NCBI GenBank assembly: GCA_016708905.1
Contig: JADJEV010000003.1
Location: 1,302,001 to 1,366,000 of the forward strand
Source: Candidatus Methylophosphatis roskildensis
Lineage (GTDB): Bacteria > Pseudomonadota > Gammaproteobacteria > Burkholderiales > Rhodocyclaceae
Length of the DNA: 64,000 bases
Direction: 5' to 3'
Shown here: piece by piece, positions 1 to 8,177 of the stretch
Position numbering within the stretch: position 1 is the stretch's first letter
Layout: the number at the start of each line of letters is the position of its first letter
The notes under the pieces: model-generated
Seen by the model: the letters and a program-made list of their open reading frames with translations, nothing else
The model's database searches: none
What the model was told of the DNA's origin: nothing
Position numbers and translations under genes: made by a program

Positions 1-353
1 GGCCCAACTACGACACGGTCAGCATCTCGCTGGCCGAACAGGCGCTGTCCAAGGCCGGGCTGGCACAGAACATCGTCGTCGATTGTTCGCACGCCAACTC
101 CTACAAGAAGCCCGAGTTGCAGCCGCTGGTGCTGACCGACGTGATCCGCCAGGTCCGCGAAGGCAATCGCTCGATCGTCGGACTGATGCTGGAAAGCCAT
201 ATCGAAGCCGGCAATCAGCCGATTCCCGCCGACCTGTCGAAGCTGCGTTACGGTTGTTCGGTCACCGACGCCTGCATCGACTGGGCAACCACGGAAGAGG
301 CCGTTCACAAGGCACATTCGGCGCTGCACGACGTGGTGTCGGCGCGCGCATGA
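1..353 (+). CDS. aroG: DAHP synthase, class I (3' part; cut by window start)
   Basis: C-terminal part of 3-deoxy-7-phosphoheptulonate synthase, which condenses phosphoenolpyruvate with erythrose-4-phosphate in the first step of the shikimate pathway. The reading frame begins at base 3 and gives about 116 residues. The family-typical VDCSHANSYKKPE segment and the GLMLESHIEAGNQ segment (metal and substrate binding in the class I barrel) are both visible. The stop overlaps the ATG of serB (ATGA), so the two are probably cotranslated. Which feedback isozyme (Phe, Tyr or Trp) this is cannot be told from the fragment. Confidence 0.93.
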   Translation, partial: PNYDTVSISLAEQALSKAGLAQNIVVDCSHANSYKKPELQPLVLTDVIRQVREGNRSIVGLMLESHIEAGNQPIPADLSKLRYGCSVTDACIDWATTEEAVHKAHSALHDVVSARA

Positions 354-1180
354 ATCTGGTCGTTCAGGGTCCGGATGTCGAGACCCGCTGCCTCAAGGAA
401 CTGGCCAAACTGACAGCGGCGAGCGGGATCGAGCAATTCGCGCCGCAGGCCTTCCGCCTGCGCGACGCGCAACCGAACTACGAGGTCGACGCCTATTGCA
501 CCGCGCACAGCCTTGACTACGGCTATGTGCCGGCCGGCCGCAAGCTGACCGACATGCGCCTCTTCGTCACCGACATGGATTCGACGCTGATCACCATCGA
601 ATGCATCGACGAGATTGCCGACATGCAGGGACTCAAGCCGCAGGTTGCGGCAATAACAGAAGCGGCGATGCGCGGCGAGATGGACTTTTGCGAGAGCCTG
701 CGGCGGCGCGTCGGCCTGCTTGCCGGGCTCGAAGAATCGGCGCTCCAGCGCGTCTATGACGAACGCCTTGCCCTGTCACCCGGTGCCGAGCGGCTGATGA
801 AGCACCTCAAAGCAGCCGGCGTCGAGACCATGCTGGTGTCGGGCGGATTCACCTATTTCACCGAGCGCGTCAGGGCCAGGCTCGGTTTCGACCACGCCCA
901 CTCGAACGTTCTGGAGATCAACGGCGGCCGGCTCACCGGCCGTGTTCTCGGCGAAATCGTCGATGGCGCGGTGAAACGCCGGCACCTGATCGACGCGCGC
1001 GATGCCATGGGAATCGACCGCACGCGCGTGATCGCGGCCGGTGATGGTGCGAACGATCTGAAGATGCTCGGCGAGGCCGATGTCAATGTTGCCTACCGCG
1101 CCAAACCGGTGGTCCGCGCCCAGGCCGCCTACGCCCTCAATTTCGTCGGCCTCGACGGCATACTCAATCTGTTCGAGTAG
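350..1180 (+). CDS. serB: Phosphoserine phosphatase SerB
   Basis: Hydrolyses O-phosphoserine to serine, the last step of serine biosynthesis (cytoplasm). The protein is 276 aa with a short N-terminal ACT-like region followed by a HAD-fold core. HAD motif I is DMDSTLI (nucleophile Asp near residue 74), motif II is VSGGFTYF, and motifs III/IV are the Lys region and GDGANDLKML. The ATG at 350 was chosen because it overlaps the upstream stop and the protein then begins like other SerB proteins. A longer in-frame start at 83 would run through aroG and is rejected. The 3' end lies 4 bp from the convergent MAPEG gene. Confidence 0.95.
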   Translation: MNLVVQGPDVETRCLKELAKLTAASGIEQFAPQAFRLRDAQPNYEVDAYCTAHSLDYGYVPAGRKLTDMRLFVTDMDSTLITIECIDEIADMQGLKPQVAAITEAAMRGEMDFCESLRRRVGLLAGLEESALQRVYDERLALSPGAERLMKHLKAAGVETMLVSGGFTYFTERVRARLGFDHAHSNVLEINGGRLTGRVLGEIVDGAVKRRHLIDARDAMGIDRTRVIAAGDGANDLKMLGEADVNVAYRAKPVVRAQAAYALNFVGLDGILNLFE

Positions 1181-1184
1181 TGCG

Positions 1185-1592
1185 CTATTGCGCGGCCAGT
1201 CTCGCGAAAACCATCAGGTTGGCAATCGACAGGCCGGTCAGCGCGATCCATGTGCCGGCAGTTCCGACCATGCGGCCGAACGATTCGCCGCTCGAGTGCG
1301 AAAACCCCCAAGCATGAAAGACGCGGGAGATCACCAGCAGCAGCCCTGCCGCGTGCAGCAGCCGGTGCGGCGCACCGTTGAGTTCCCACAGCCCGAGCAG
1401 GACGACGATCGACGGCACATACTCGACGAAGTTGGCCTGCACGCGCATCGACCGCGCGAGAACCTCCTTGCCGCCGTCGCCGAGCCCGACCCTGGTGATT
1501 CGTCGCTGATTGACCACCAGCCCGGCCAGCAGAAGCAGCAGCAAGCCGCACAAACCGGCGTAGAGCGCCGTCACCGGCGCGCCGACGGTCAT
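1185..1592 (-). CDS. MAPEG family membrane protein
   Basis: Small inner-membrane protein (135 aa) of the MAPEG superfamily (membrane-associated proteins in eicosanoid and glutathione metabolism). It has four predicted hydrophobic helices. The family signature is seen around residues 48-62 (Arg-x-x-Ala-Asn-Phe-x-Glu-Tyr-x-Pro) and in the RVFHAWGF segment near residue 90. Bacterial members are mostly uncharacterised glutathione-transferase-like proteins. Its ATG overlaps the iscX stop (ATGA), which makes it the last gene of the isc operon here and suggests translational coupling. A role in Fe-S assembly is not established. Confidence 0.85.
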   Translation of the reverse strand: MTVGAPVTALYAGLCGLLLLLLAGLVVNQRRITRVGLGDGGKEVLARSMRVQANFVEYVPSIVVLLGLWELNGAPHRLLHAAGLLLVISRVFHAWGFSHSSGESFGRMVGTAGTWIALTGLSIANLMVFARLAAQ

Positions 1593-1783
1593 TCCGTTTC
1601 CTCGATCCAGGCCGTCTGGATCGCCTCGAGAATCTTCTCGCCACAGTGCTTGGGATCGTCGTCGAATTCCTCGAGTGCGGTGACCCAGCGCATCAGGTCG
1701 ACGAAATTGATCCGCTTCGGATCGACATCGGGATGCTTGTCCGCCAGCGCGATCGCAACGTCCAGCGTGTCGGTCCACTTCAT
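1589..1783 (-). CDS. iscX: Fe-S assembly accessory protein IscX
   Basis: Small acidic protein (64 aa) that binds IscS and iron and modulates Fe-S cluster assembly. Recognised by KWTD at the start, the conserved EEFDDDP core and a C-terminal KILEAIQTAW helix, as in E. coli IscX (66 aa). The start chosen abuts the fdx stop; longer in-frame starts would run into fdx. It lies between fdx and the MAPEG gene with overlaps at both ends, so it is translated as part of the isc polycistron. Confidence 0.95.
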   Translation of the reverse strand: MKWTDTLDVAIALADKHPDVDPKRINFVDLMRWVTALEEFDDDPKHCGEKILEAIQTAWIEETE

Positions 1784-2124
1784 CAGTGCTTGCCCTCCGA
1801 TACCATGTTGATCGTGTACTTGGGGATATCGATGACCAGGGACGCCTCGCCGACCAGCGCCTGACATGACAGACGGGAAGTCGGCTCGAGCCCCCAGGCT
1901 TTGTCCAGCAGATCCTCTTCCGTTTCCTCGGCAGGCGCCAGCGTGCCGAAGCCTTCACGAACTACCACATGACAGGTGGTGCAGGCGCACGACTTCTCGC
2001 AGGCGTGTTCGATATCGATGCCGTTCTGCAACAGCGAGTCGCAGATCGACACGCCGGGCTTTGCTTCGATCACCGCGCCGTCCGGGCAAAGTTCGACGTG
2101 CGGCAGTACGATCAATTGCGTCAT
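1783..2124 (-). CDS. fdx: ISC-type [2Fe-2S] ferredoxin
   Basis: Adrenodoxin-type ferredoxin (113 aa) that supplies electrons for Fe-S cluster assembly. The cluster ligands are seen as C-x5-C-x2-C (CEKSCACTTC, residues about 42-51) plus a fourth Cys in SRLSCQAL near residue 87. The length matches the family. It sits directly downstream of hscA (about 20 bp) and overlaps iscX, the standard isc order. Confidence 0.97.
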   Translation of the reverse strand: MTQLIVLPHVELCPDGAVIEAKPGVSICDSLLQNGIDIEHACEKSCACTTCHVVVREGFGTLAPAEETEEDLLDKAWGLEPTSRLSCQALVGEASLVIDIPKYTINMVSEGKH

Positions 2125-2145
2125 CGTTGGATTTCCTGGCTTCTT

Positions 2146-4014
2146 CTATATCTTGATCTCGTCCAGCTTCTGGCCGGCGATCGCGCGGCGCACGCTCTGG
2201 TTCATGCGCCGGGCGGCGAACTCGGTGGTAGCGCGGTTGGCTTCGGCAACGGCCGCGGCCAGCGACTTGGCATCGCGGCCGGCGGCCAGCCGGCGCAGAT
2301 TATCGAGCAAGCCGGTAATCGCGGCGCGCTCGGCCGCGTCCAGCAGATTGCCGTCCTCGACCAAGGCCGCTTCGGTCGCCTCGATCAGTCGGTGGGCTTC
2401 GACCTGATGCTCGCGCAGCGCGCGCGCCTGCATGTCGTCGGTCGCGTGGTCGATACTCGAACGCAGCATGCCGGCGATCTCGTCGTCGGTCAGGCCGTAG
2501 GATGGCTTGACCGTCACGCTCGCCTCGATACCGCTCGACATCTCGCGCGCCGCGACCGACAGCAAGCCATCGGCGTCCACCTGGAAGGTGACGCGAATGC
2601 GTGCGGCGCCCGCCACCATCGGCGGAATGCCGCGCAGTTCGAAGCGCGCCAGCGAGCGGCAGTCGGACACCAGCTCGCGCTCGCCTTGCACGACATGGAA
2701 GGCCATCGCGGTCTGACCATCCTTGTAGGTCGTGAACTCCTGTGCCTTGGCGATCGGGATCGTCGAATTGCGCACGATGACCTTCTCGGTCAGCCCGCCC
2801 ATCGTCTCGAGACCGAGCGACAGCGGAATCACATCGAGGAGCAGCCAGTCGTCATCGGCCCGGCGATTGCCGGCCAGCACGTTGGCCTGGATCGCCGCGC
2901 CCAGCGCGACCACCTTGTCGGGATCGAGATTGTTCAGCGGTTCCTGGCCGAAGAACTCGCCGATCGCGCGCTGGATGTGCGGCATGCGCGTGGCCCCGCC
3001 CACCATCACCACGCCCTTGACGTCGGACGGTTCCAGCCCCGCGTCGCGCAGCGCCTTGCGCGTCGGCGCCAGCGTCTTGCCGACCAGGTTGCGGGTGATG
3101 TCGACGAAGGTGTCGCGCGCAATCGTCAGTTCGACACGCTCACCGGAATCCAGCCTGGTGTTGATCGTCGCATCGGTATTGGCGGACAGGTGCTCCTTGG
3201 CGTAGCGCGCTTTCAGCAGCAGCCGGCGCGCGTCCTGAAGCGACGGCGGTGCAATGTCTGCGTTATCGAGCACCCAGCAGAACAGCCGATGGTCGAAATC
3301 ATCGCCGCCGAGCGCCGCGTTGCCGTTGGTCGCCAGCACTTCGAACACGCCGCGCGACAACCGGAGGATCGAGATGTCGAAGGTGCCGCCGCCAAGGTCG
3401 AACACCGCATAGACGCCTTCGGCCGAGTTGTCGAGCCCGTAGGCGATCGCCGCGGCCGTCGGCTCGTTGAGCAGCCGCAGCACGTTGAGGCCGGCGAGTG
3501 TGGCGGCATCCTTGGTCGCCTGCCGCTGGGCATCGTCGAAGTAGGCGGGAACGGTAATCACCGCGCCGGCAAGCTCGCCACCGAGGCTCGCCTCGGCTCG
3601 TGTGCGCAGGATCTTGAGGATGTCCGCCGAAATCTCGACCGGGCTCTTGACGCCCTGCGCGGTACGCAGCCTGACCATGCCTTCCGCGTCGACGAAATCA
3701 TAGGGCATCGACTCGACGTGCGTCACATCCTTCAACCCGCGCCCCATGAAACGCTTGACCGAGACGATGGTATTGCGCGGATCACGCGACTGCGCGCCCT
3801 GCGCGGCCCAGCCGAGCTCGGTGATGCCGTCGGACCGGTAATGCACGATGGAAGGCAGCAACGCCCGCCCTTCGTCGTCGTTGATGCACACCGCAATCCC
3901 GTTGCGTACCGTGGCGACCAGCGAATTGGTGGTGCCCAGGTCGATGCCAACCGCCAGCCGATGCTGGTGCGGTTCGGTGCTCATACCGGGCTCGGCGATC
4001 TGCAGCAGTGCCAT
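2146..4014 (-). CDS. hscA: Fe-S chaperone HscA (Hsp70 family)
   Basis: Specialised Hsp70 ATPase that, with HscB, promotes transfer of the cluster from IscU to apoproteins. At 622 aa it matches E. coli HscA in length, starting MALLQIAEPG. The nucleotide-binding domain has GIDLGTTNSLVA at the N-terminus, the DLGGGTFD phosphate loop and the VVMVGGATRMP adenosine motif. The substrate-binding domain follows from about residue 390, and a C-terminal lid ends in the AARRMNQSVRRA helix typical of HscA rather than DnaK. Its ATG overlaps the hscB stop by ATGA. Confidence 0.98.
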   Translation of the reverse strand: MALLQIAEPGMSTEPHQHRLAVGIDLGTTNSLVATVRNGIAVCINDDEGRALLPSIVHYRSDGITELGWAAQGAQSRDPRNTIVSVKRFMGRGLKDVTHVESMPYDFVDAEGMVRLRTAQGVKSPVEISADILKILRTRAEASLGGELAGAVITVPAYFDDAQRQATKDAATLAGLNVLRLLNEPTAAAIAYGLDNSAEGVYAVFDLGGGTFDISILRLSRGVFEVLATNGNAALGGDDFDHRLFCWVLDNADIAPPSLQDARRLLLKARYAKEHLSANTDATINTRLDSGERVELTIARDTFVDITRNLVGKTLAPTRKALRDAGLEPSDVKGVVMVGGATRMPHIQRAIGEFFGQEPLNNLDPDKVVALGAAIQANVLAGNRRADDDWLLLDVIPLSLGLETMGGLTEKVIVRNSTIPIAKAQEFTTYKDGQTAMAFHVVQGERELVSDCRSLARFELRGIPPMVAGAARIRVTFQVDADGLLSVAAREMSSGIEASVTVKPSYGLTDDEIAGMLRSSIDHATDDMQARALREHQVEAHRLIEATEAALVEDGNLLDAAERAAITGLLDNLRRLAAGRDAKSLAAAVAEANRATTEFAARRMNQSVRRAIAGQKLDEIKI

Positions 4015-4547
4015 CAGCTCTCCAGCGATTCGATTGCGTCGAGAAGATCGTGTTGCAGTTTCTCGACGAACATCAGGCGGCGCACCGCAGCGGCGGCCGC
4101 CGGGTAGTCATGCGACTTGTCCAGATCGCGCTCGATCTCTTCGATCGCGGCAGCGTACTGATGCTTCAGACGCAGCAGGAGCTTTTCCAGCTCGTCGGCG
4201 TCTTCGGCGACGCGCGCTTCGTCGACCGCCTCGCGCCACTCCATCTGTTCGATCAGGAATTCGGACGGCATCGTCGTATTGCTCTCCGTGGCCGTATCGA
4301 CACCGCGCAGGTGGAGCAGATATTGGGCGCGTGCCAGCGGACTCTTGAGCGTGCGATAGGCTTCGTTGATGCGTGTCGCCCACTGCATCGAGACCCGCTT
4401 GTCGGCATCGGGCAGGTGGGCAAACTTGTCGGGATGAACCCGCGTCTGAAGATCGTGGTAGGCCGTTTCGAGCGCCAGCGGATCGAGGTGGAAGTTCGGC
4501 GTGAGGCCGAACAGCGCGAAGAAATCCTGCGAGAAATCCGTACTCAT
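4014..4547 (-). CDS. hscB: J-domain co-chaperone HscB
   Basis: J-type co-chaperone that delivers IscU to HscA and stimulates its ATPase. The J domain occupies roughly residues 8-80 and has the diagnostic HPD (RVHPDKFAH). The C-terminal three-helix bundle binds IscU. The ATG at 4,547 gives 177 aa, close to the usual 171; a GTG at 4,574 would add nine residues and cannot be excluded. No strong Shine-Dalgarno is seen for either. A 120-bp gap separates it from iscA. Confidence 0.95.
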   Translation of the reverse strand: MSTDFSQDFFALFGLTPNFHLDPLALETAYHDLQTRVHPDKFAHLPDADKRVSMQWATRINEAYRTLKSPLARAQYLLHLRGVDTATESNTTMPSEFLIEQMEWREAVDEARVAEDADELEKLLLRLKHQYAAAIEEIERDLDKSHDYPAAAAAVRRLMFVEKLQHDLLDAIESLES

Positions 4548-4667
4548 GGGGGTCGGACCATACGGCAAAGACACTCACCCGGCGACACGCAGAACCGCCA
4601 GCGTGCGCCAACGATATCCTTGTCCCCTCCCCGTCTGTTCTTGTTCAGACTCTGCCCGAATCCTGCC

Positions 4668-4991
4668 TCAGACGTTGAAGCTCTCTCCGCAACCGCACTC
4701 GTTTTTGACGTTCGGGTTGTTGAAGCGGAAGCCTTCGTTGAGGCCTTCGCGCGCAAAGTCGAGTTCGGTACCGTCGATATAGGGCAGACTCTTCGGATCG
4801 ACCACCACCTTGACGCCATTGCATTCGAACACCTGATCATCGGCTTCGACCGCATCGACGAACTCGAGCTTGTAGGCCATGCCCGAGCAGCCCGAGGTGC
4901 GAACACCGAGACGCACACCGACGCCCTTGCCGCGCTTGGCCAAGAAGGTGCTCACATGCTTTGCAGCGCGTTCGGTAATCGTCACAGTCAT
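4668..4991 (-). CDS. iscA: A-type Fe-S scaffold/carrier IscA
   Basis: A-type carrier protein (107 aa) that receives and delivers Fe-S clusters. The three invariant cysteines are present: Cys in TSGCSGMAY (about residue 35) and the C-terminal CGCGESF pair. Length and start (MTVTITE) match IscA. It is encoded 14 bp after iscU in the usual isc order. Confidence 0.97.
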   Translation of the reverse strand: MTVTITERAAKHVSTFLAKRGKGVGVRLGVRTSGCSGMAYKLEFVDAVEADDQVFECNGVKVVVDPKSLPYIDGTELDFAREGLNEGFRFNNPNVKNECGCGESFNV

Positions 4992-5005
4992 GTCTTCCGA
5001 CCCCT

Positions 5006-5434
5006 TCAAGCCTGGGCAGTTGCGGCCGCAGCATTCTCCGACGACCCGGCCGGATGGTCGTGTTTCTTCTTGTAGTCGGTCACGGCCGCCTTGATCGCGT
5101 CCTCGGCGAGGATCGAACAGTGAATCTTCACCGGCGGCAAGGCCAGCTCTTCGGCAATGTTGGTGTTCTTGATCTCGAGCGCCTGGTCGAGCGTCTTGCC
5201 CTTGACCCATTCGGTCACCAGCGAGCTCGAGGCGATCGCCGAACCGCAGCCGTAGGTCTTGAACTTGGCATCCTCAATGCGTCCGTCGGCACCCACCTTG
5301 ATTTGCAATTTCATCACATCGCCGCAGGCCGGCGCACCGACCATGCCGGTGCCGACCGTCTGGTCGTCCTTGTCGAAGGCGCCGACGTTGCGCGGGTTTT
5401 CGTAGTGATCCAGAACTTTTTCGCTATATGCCAT
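5006..5434 (-). CDS. iscU: Fe-S cluster scaffold IscU
   Basis: Scaffold on which IscS sulfur and iron are assembled into [2Fe-2S]. The three ligand cysteines are in GAPACGDV, TYGCGSAIASSS and KIHCSILAEDAI. The HscA recognition motif LPPVK directly precedes the third Cys. The protein is 142 aa, slightly longer than the usual ~128 because of an Ala-rich C-terminal tail. Confidence 0.98.
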   Translation of the reverse strand: MAYSEKVLDHYENPRNVGAFDKDDQTVGTGMVGAPACGDVMKLQIKVGADGRIEDAKFKTYGCGSAIASSSLVTEWVKGKTLDQALEIKNTNIAEELALPPVKIHCSILAEDAIKAAVTDYKKKHDHPAGSSENAAAATAQA

Positions 5435-5499
5435 TTCGTCCTCCAGAATCAGTGACAGGTGACAGCGCGGCGAACGTCACGCGCCACCTGTCACCGTTT

Positions 5500-6711
5500 T
5501 CAATGTGCCGCCCACTGCACGGTGCTCAGGTCGACGCCATCCTTGTACATTTCCCAAAGCGGCGAGAGTTCGCGCAGCTTTCCGATCTTGCGCTGGAGCA
5601 GATCAACGGTGTAGTCGATTTCCTCCTCGGTCGTGAAGCGGCCGAGCGTGAAGCGGATCGAGCTGTGCGCGAGTTCATCGTTGCGCCCGAGCGCGCGCAG
5701 CACGTAGCTGGGCTCGAGGCTCGCCGAGGTGCAGGCAGATCCGCTCGACACCGCGACCTCCTTGATCCCCATGATCAGTGATTCGCCCTCGACGAAGTTG
5801 AAGCTGACGTTGAGGTTGTGCGGCACGCGCTGCTCGAGGTCGCCATTGACATACACCTCCTCCATGTCCGCGAGGCCCCTGTGCAGCTTGTCGCGCAAAT
5901 AGCGGATCCTGTCCCGCTCGATCGCCATCTCCGCCTTGGCCAGGCGAAACGCTTCGCCCATGCCGACGATCTGGTGCGTGGCGAGTGTACCCGAGCGAAG
6001 CCCGCGCTCGTGGCCGCCGCCGTGCATCTGCGCTTCGAGACGCACGCGCGGCTTGCGGCGTACATACAGCGCGCCGACGCCCTTCGGGCCGTAGGTCTTG
6101 TGTGCCGAAAAGGACATCAGGTCCACCTTGAGCGCTGCGAGGTCAATCGCCATCTTGCCGGTGGCCTGAGCCGAATCGACATGGAAGATGATTCCCTTGT
6201 CGCGGCAGATCTCGCCGATCTCGGCGATTGGCTGAACCACGCCGATCTCGTTGTTCACCGACATCACCGATGCGACGATCGTGTCAGGGCGCAGCGCCTG
6301 CTTGAACTTCTCGACACTCAGCAGACCGTTCGGCTCAGGATCGAGGTAGCTCACCTCGAAACCATGGCGTTCCAGCTCGCGGCAGGTGTCGAGCACCGCC
6401 TTGTGCTCGGTCTTGAGCGTGATCAGGTGCTTGCCCTTGCCGGCGTAGAAGTGCGCCGCGCCCTTGATCGCCAGGTTGTTCGATTCGGTCGCGCCCGAGG
6501 TCCAGATGATCTCCTTCGGATCGGCACCGACCAGCGCCGCAACCTGCTCGCGTGCATCCTCGACGGCCTTCTCGGCTTCCCAGCCGTAGGCGTGCGAGCG
6601 GCTGGCCGGATTGCCGAAATGTTCGGTCAGATACGGAATCATCTTCGCGGCAACCCGCGGATCGACCGGCGTCGTCGCCGAGTAATCGAGATAGATCGGG
6701 AACTTCAGCAT
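5500..6711 (-). CDS. iscS: Cysteine desulfurase IscS
   Basis: PLP-dependent enzyme that converts cysteine to alanine and donates persulfide sulfur for Fe-S clusters and thionucleosides. At 403 aa it is full length. Landmarks are YLDYSATTPVD at the N-terminus, the PLP-lysine segment SFSAHKTYGPKG (about residue 206), and the mobile catalytic-Cys loop SSGSACTSASLEPSYVL near residue 328. It is the second gene of the isc operon, about 50 bp after iscR. Confidence 0.98.
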   Translation of the reverse strand: MLKFPIYLDYSATTPVDPRVAAKMIPYLTEHFGNPASRSHAYGWEAEKAVEDAREQVAALVGADPKEIIWTSGATESNNLAIKGAAHFYAGKGKHLITLKTEHKAVLDTCRELERHGFEVSYLDPEPNGLLSVEKFKQALRPDTIVASVMSVNNEIGVVQPIAEIGEICRDKGIIFHVDSAQATGKMAIDLAALKVDLMSFSAHKTYGPKGVGALYVRRKPRVRLEAQMHGGGHERGLRSGTLATHQIVGMGEAFRLAKAEMAIERDRIRYLRDKLHRGLADMEEVYVNGDLEQRVPHNLNVSFNFVEGESLIMGIKEVAVSSGSACTSASLEPSYVLRALGRNDELAHSSIRFTLGRFTTEEEIDYTVDLLQRKIGKLRELSPLWEMYKDGVDLSTVQWAAH

Positions 6712-6764
6712 TTCACACTCCGCATTTCACAGTCCGCATTTCACAGTCTGGTTCGCACTCGGGT

Positions 6765-7253
6765 TCAGGCCGAGGCGATCGCCGGGGCTCGCGGGTCACG
6801 GGCACGCCTGCCGTCCCGCAAGACATTTACGCCTTCGGCATGCTCGCGCTGGTTCTGCCGGTCAACCAGATCGGCCAGCGACACGCTGTTCAGGTATTCG
6901 AACATCTTGTCGTTCAGGCTGGACCATAGCTCGTGCGTCATGCAGCGCTGCTCGTCGTGGCAGTTTTCCTTGCCACCGCACGAGGTCGCATCGAGCGGCT
7001 CGTCCACCGCGACAATGATATCCGCCACGGTGATGCTGTCCATGGTCTTGGCCAGGCAATAGCCGCCGCCCGGCCCCCGCACGCTGCTGACGATGTGGTG
7101 CCTGCGCAACTTGCCGAACAACTGTTCGAGATACGACAGGGAAATCCGCTGCCGCTCGCTGATACCTGCCAGCGTGACCGGACCGGCACCCTGTCTCAGC
7201 GCCAGATCGATCATCGCCGTCACCGCAAACCGTCCTTTGGTCGTCAGTCTCAT
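6765..7253 (-). CDS. iscR: Fe-S-sensing transcriptional regulator IscR
   Basis: Rrf2-family repressor/activator (162 aa) whose [2Fe-2S] state reports cluster supply and autoregulates isc. An N-terminal winged helix (MRLTTKGRFAVTAMIDLAL) is followed by the cluster-ligand cysteines in the loop CGGKENCHDEQRC (C-x5-C-x5-C, near residues 92-104). The ATG at 7,253 is the family start; the upstream extension is rejected. It is the first gene of the isc operon, with its promoter and two IscR-like sites at 7,349-7,401. Confidence 0.97.
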   Translation of the reverse strand: MRLTTKGRFAVTAMIDLALRQGAGPVTLAGISERQRISLSYLEQLFGKLRRHHIVSSVRGPGGGYCLAKTMDSITVADIIVAVDEPLDATSCGGKENCHDEQRCMTHELWSSLNDKMFEYLNSVSLADLVDRQNQREHAEGVNVLRDGRRARDPRAPAIASA

Positions 7254-7348
7254 CGCCAACCTCGCCGTCCAGTGTCCACGCAAGCCTCTGCGTGTTTCCG
7301 CCCTGCTCCGGTCATGCCGAAAGCAATGCCGCGCGCCGGGCAACCCTA

Positions 7349-7373
7349 TACTTGAACTATTTGCTCAACTATA
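7349..7373 (-). promoter_or_regulatory. IscR type-1-like operator (proximal)
   Basis: On the minus strand this reads as two ATAGTTGA / TCAAGTAT half-sites separated by 9 bp, close to the known type-1 IscR consensus (ATAsYYGAC and its inverse). It covers the -10 region of the iscR promoter, where apo/holo-IscR occupancy would block transcription. Site identity is inferred from pattern only. Confidence 0.75.
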
Positions 7374-7397
7374 CGAATCCCGAACAATTTAGTCAAC
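7369..7397 (-). promoter_or_regulatory. Sigma-70 promoter of the isc operon
   Basis: On the minus strand TTGACT (7,392-7,397) and TATAGT (7,369-7,374) are separated by exactly 17 bp. The -35 element lies just inside the end of cysE, so the isc promoter is embedded at the 3' end of the upstream gene. Both elements are overlapped by the IscR-like palindromes. Confidence 0.7.
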
Positions 7398-7401
7398 TAT
7401 T
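7377..7401 (-). promoter_or_regulatory. IscR type-1-like operator (distal)
   Basis: A second palindrome on the minus strand, with left half ATAGTTGA and a weaker right half (TCGGGATT, 6 of 8 consensus positions). It covers the -35 of the iscR promoter and the last codons of cysE. It lies 28 bp centre to centre from the proximal site. Confidence 0.6.
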
Positions 7402-8141
7402 TTCGACAGGTACCCGGGATCGAACTTGTCGGCGGTCGCCAGTTCATCGCTGCACTTCACGCCCATCCGCTCCAACTGGTGAAGCAGCGCTTCGATCCGC
7501 CGGTCGGTCTCCACCGCGTGGTCGAGCAGGCCATGCAGCGCGACCGCCAGTGGATCGTCATCGTTGCGCGACACCGCGTAGGCCGAGAACCCCATCTTTT
7601 CCGCTTTCTCTTCGCGCACCTGGTCGAGTTCCGATTCGATGATGCGTGCCGGAATGCCGACCGCCGTAGCGCGCGGCGGCACGTCGCGCACCACCACCGC
7701 GTTTGAGCCCACCTTGGCGCCCTCGGCCACGGTGACCGGCCCCAGCACCTTGGCCCCGGCGCCGATCACCACACCCCTTTTGAGCGTCGGATGGCGCTTG
7801 CCCTTGTTCCACGAGGTGCCGCCGAGCGTCACGCCGTGATAGAGCGTGCAGTCGTCGCCGATGTCGGCGGTTTCGCCAATCACCACGCCCATGCCGTGAT
7901 CGATGAAGAAGCGCCGCCCGATCGTCGCCCCCGGATGGATCTCGATGCCCGTCAGCCAGCGTGCGAAGTGGGAAAGGAAGCGCCCGAGCCACTTGAATCC
8001 GCCACGCCAGCAGGCATGCGCGAGGCGATGCAATACCAGCGCATGGACGCCCGGATAACAGGTGAGAACCTCCCACTTCGAACGAGCGGCGGGGTCGCGC
8101 TCGAAAACGCAGGCGATGTCTTCGCGCAGACGACTGAACAT
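7389..8141 (-). CDS. cysE: Serine O-acetyltransferase CysE
   Basis: Makes O-acetylserine from serine and acetyl-CoA, the precursor of cysteine, which is the sulfur donor used by IscS next door. The 250-aa protein has an N-terminal helical region and a left-handed beta-helix built of hexapeptide repeats (about residues 70-165), with GIEIHPGATIGR, FIDHGMGVVIGETA and the catalytic His region DCTLYHGVTLGG. Its last codons contain the isc promoter, so read-through into iscR is also possible. Confidence 0.95.
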   Translation of the reverse strand: MFSRLREDIACVFERDPAARSKWEVLTCYPGVHALVLHRLAHACWRGGFKWLGRFLSHFARWLTGIEIHPGATIGRRFFIDHGMGVVIGETADIGDDCTLYHGVTLGGTSWNKGKRHPTLKRGVVIGAGAKVLGPVTVAEGAKVGSNAVVVRDVPPRATAVGIPARIIESELDQVREEKAEKMGFSAYAVSRNDDDPLAVALHGLLDHAVETDRRIEALLHQLERMGVKCSDELATADKFDPGYLSKIVD

Positions 8142-8177
8142 GCGGCTTTCCCATGATGCTTGCCAAGTCCCACCATT

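Noticed and set aside
83..349. N-terminal extension of serB
   Set aside because: It runs through the end of aroG in another frame, and the serB family start is at 350.
1969..4107. Plus-strand ORF of about 712 codons opposite hscA
   Set aside because: Antisense shadow of hscA with low-complexity composition and no ribosome binding site.
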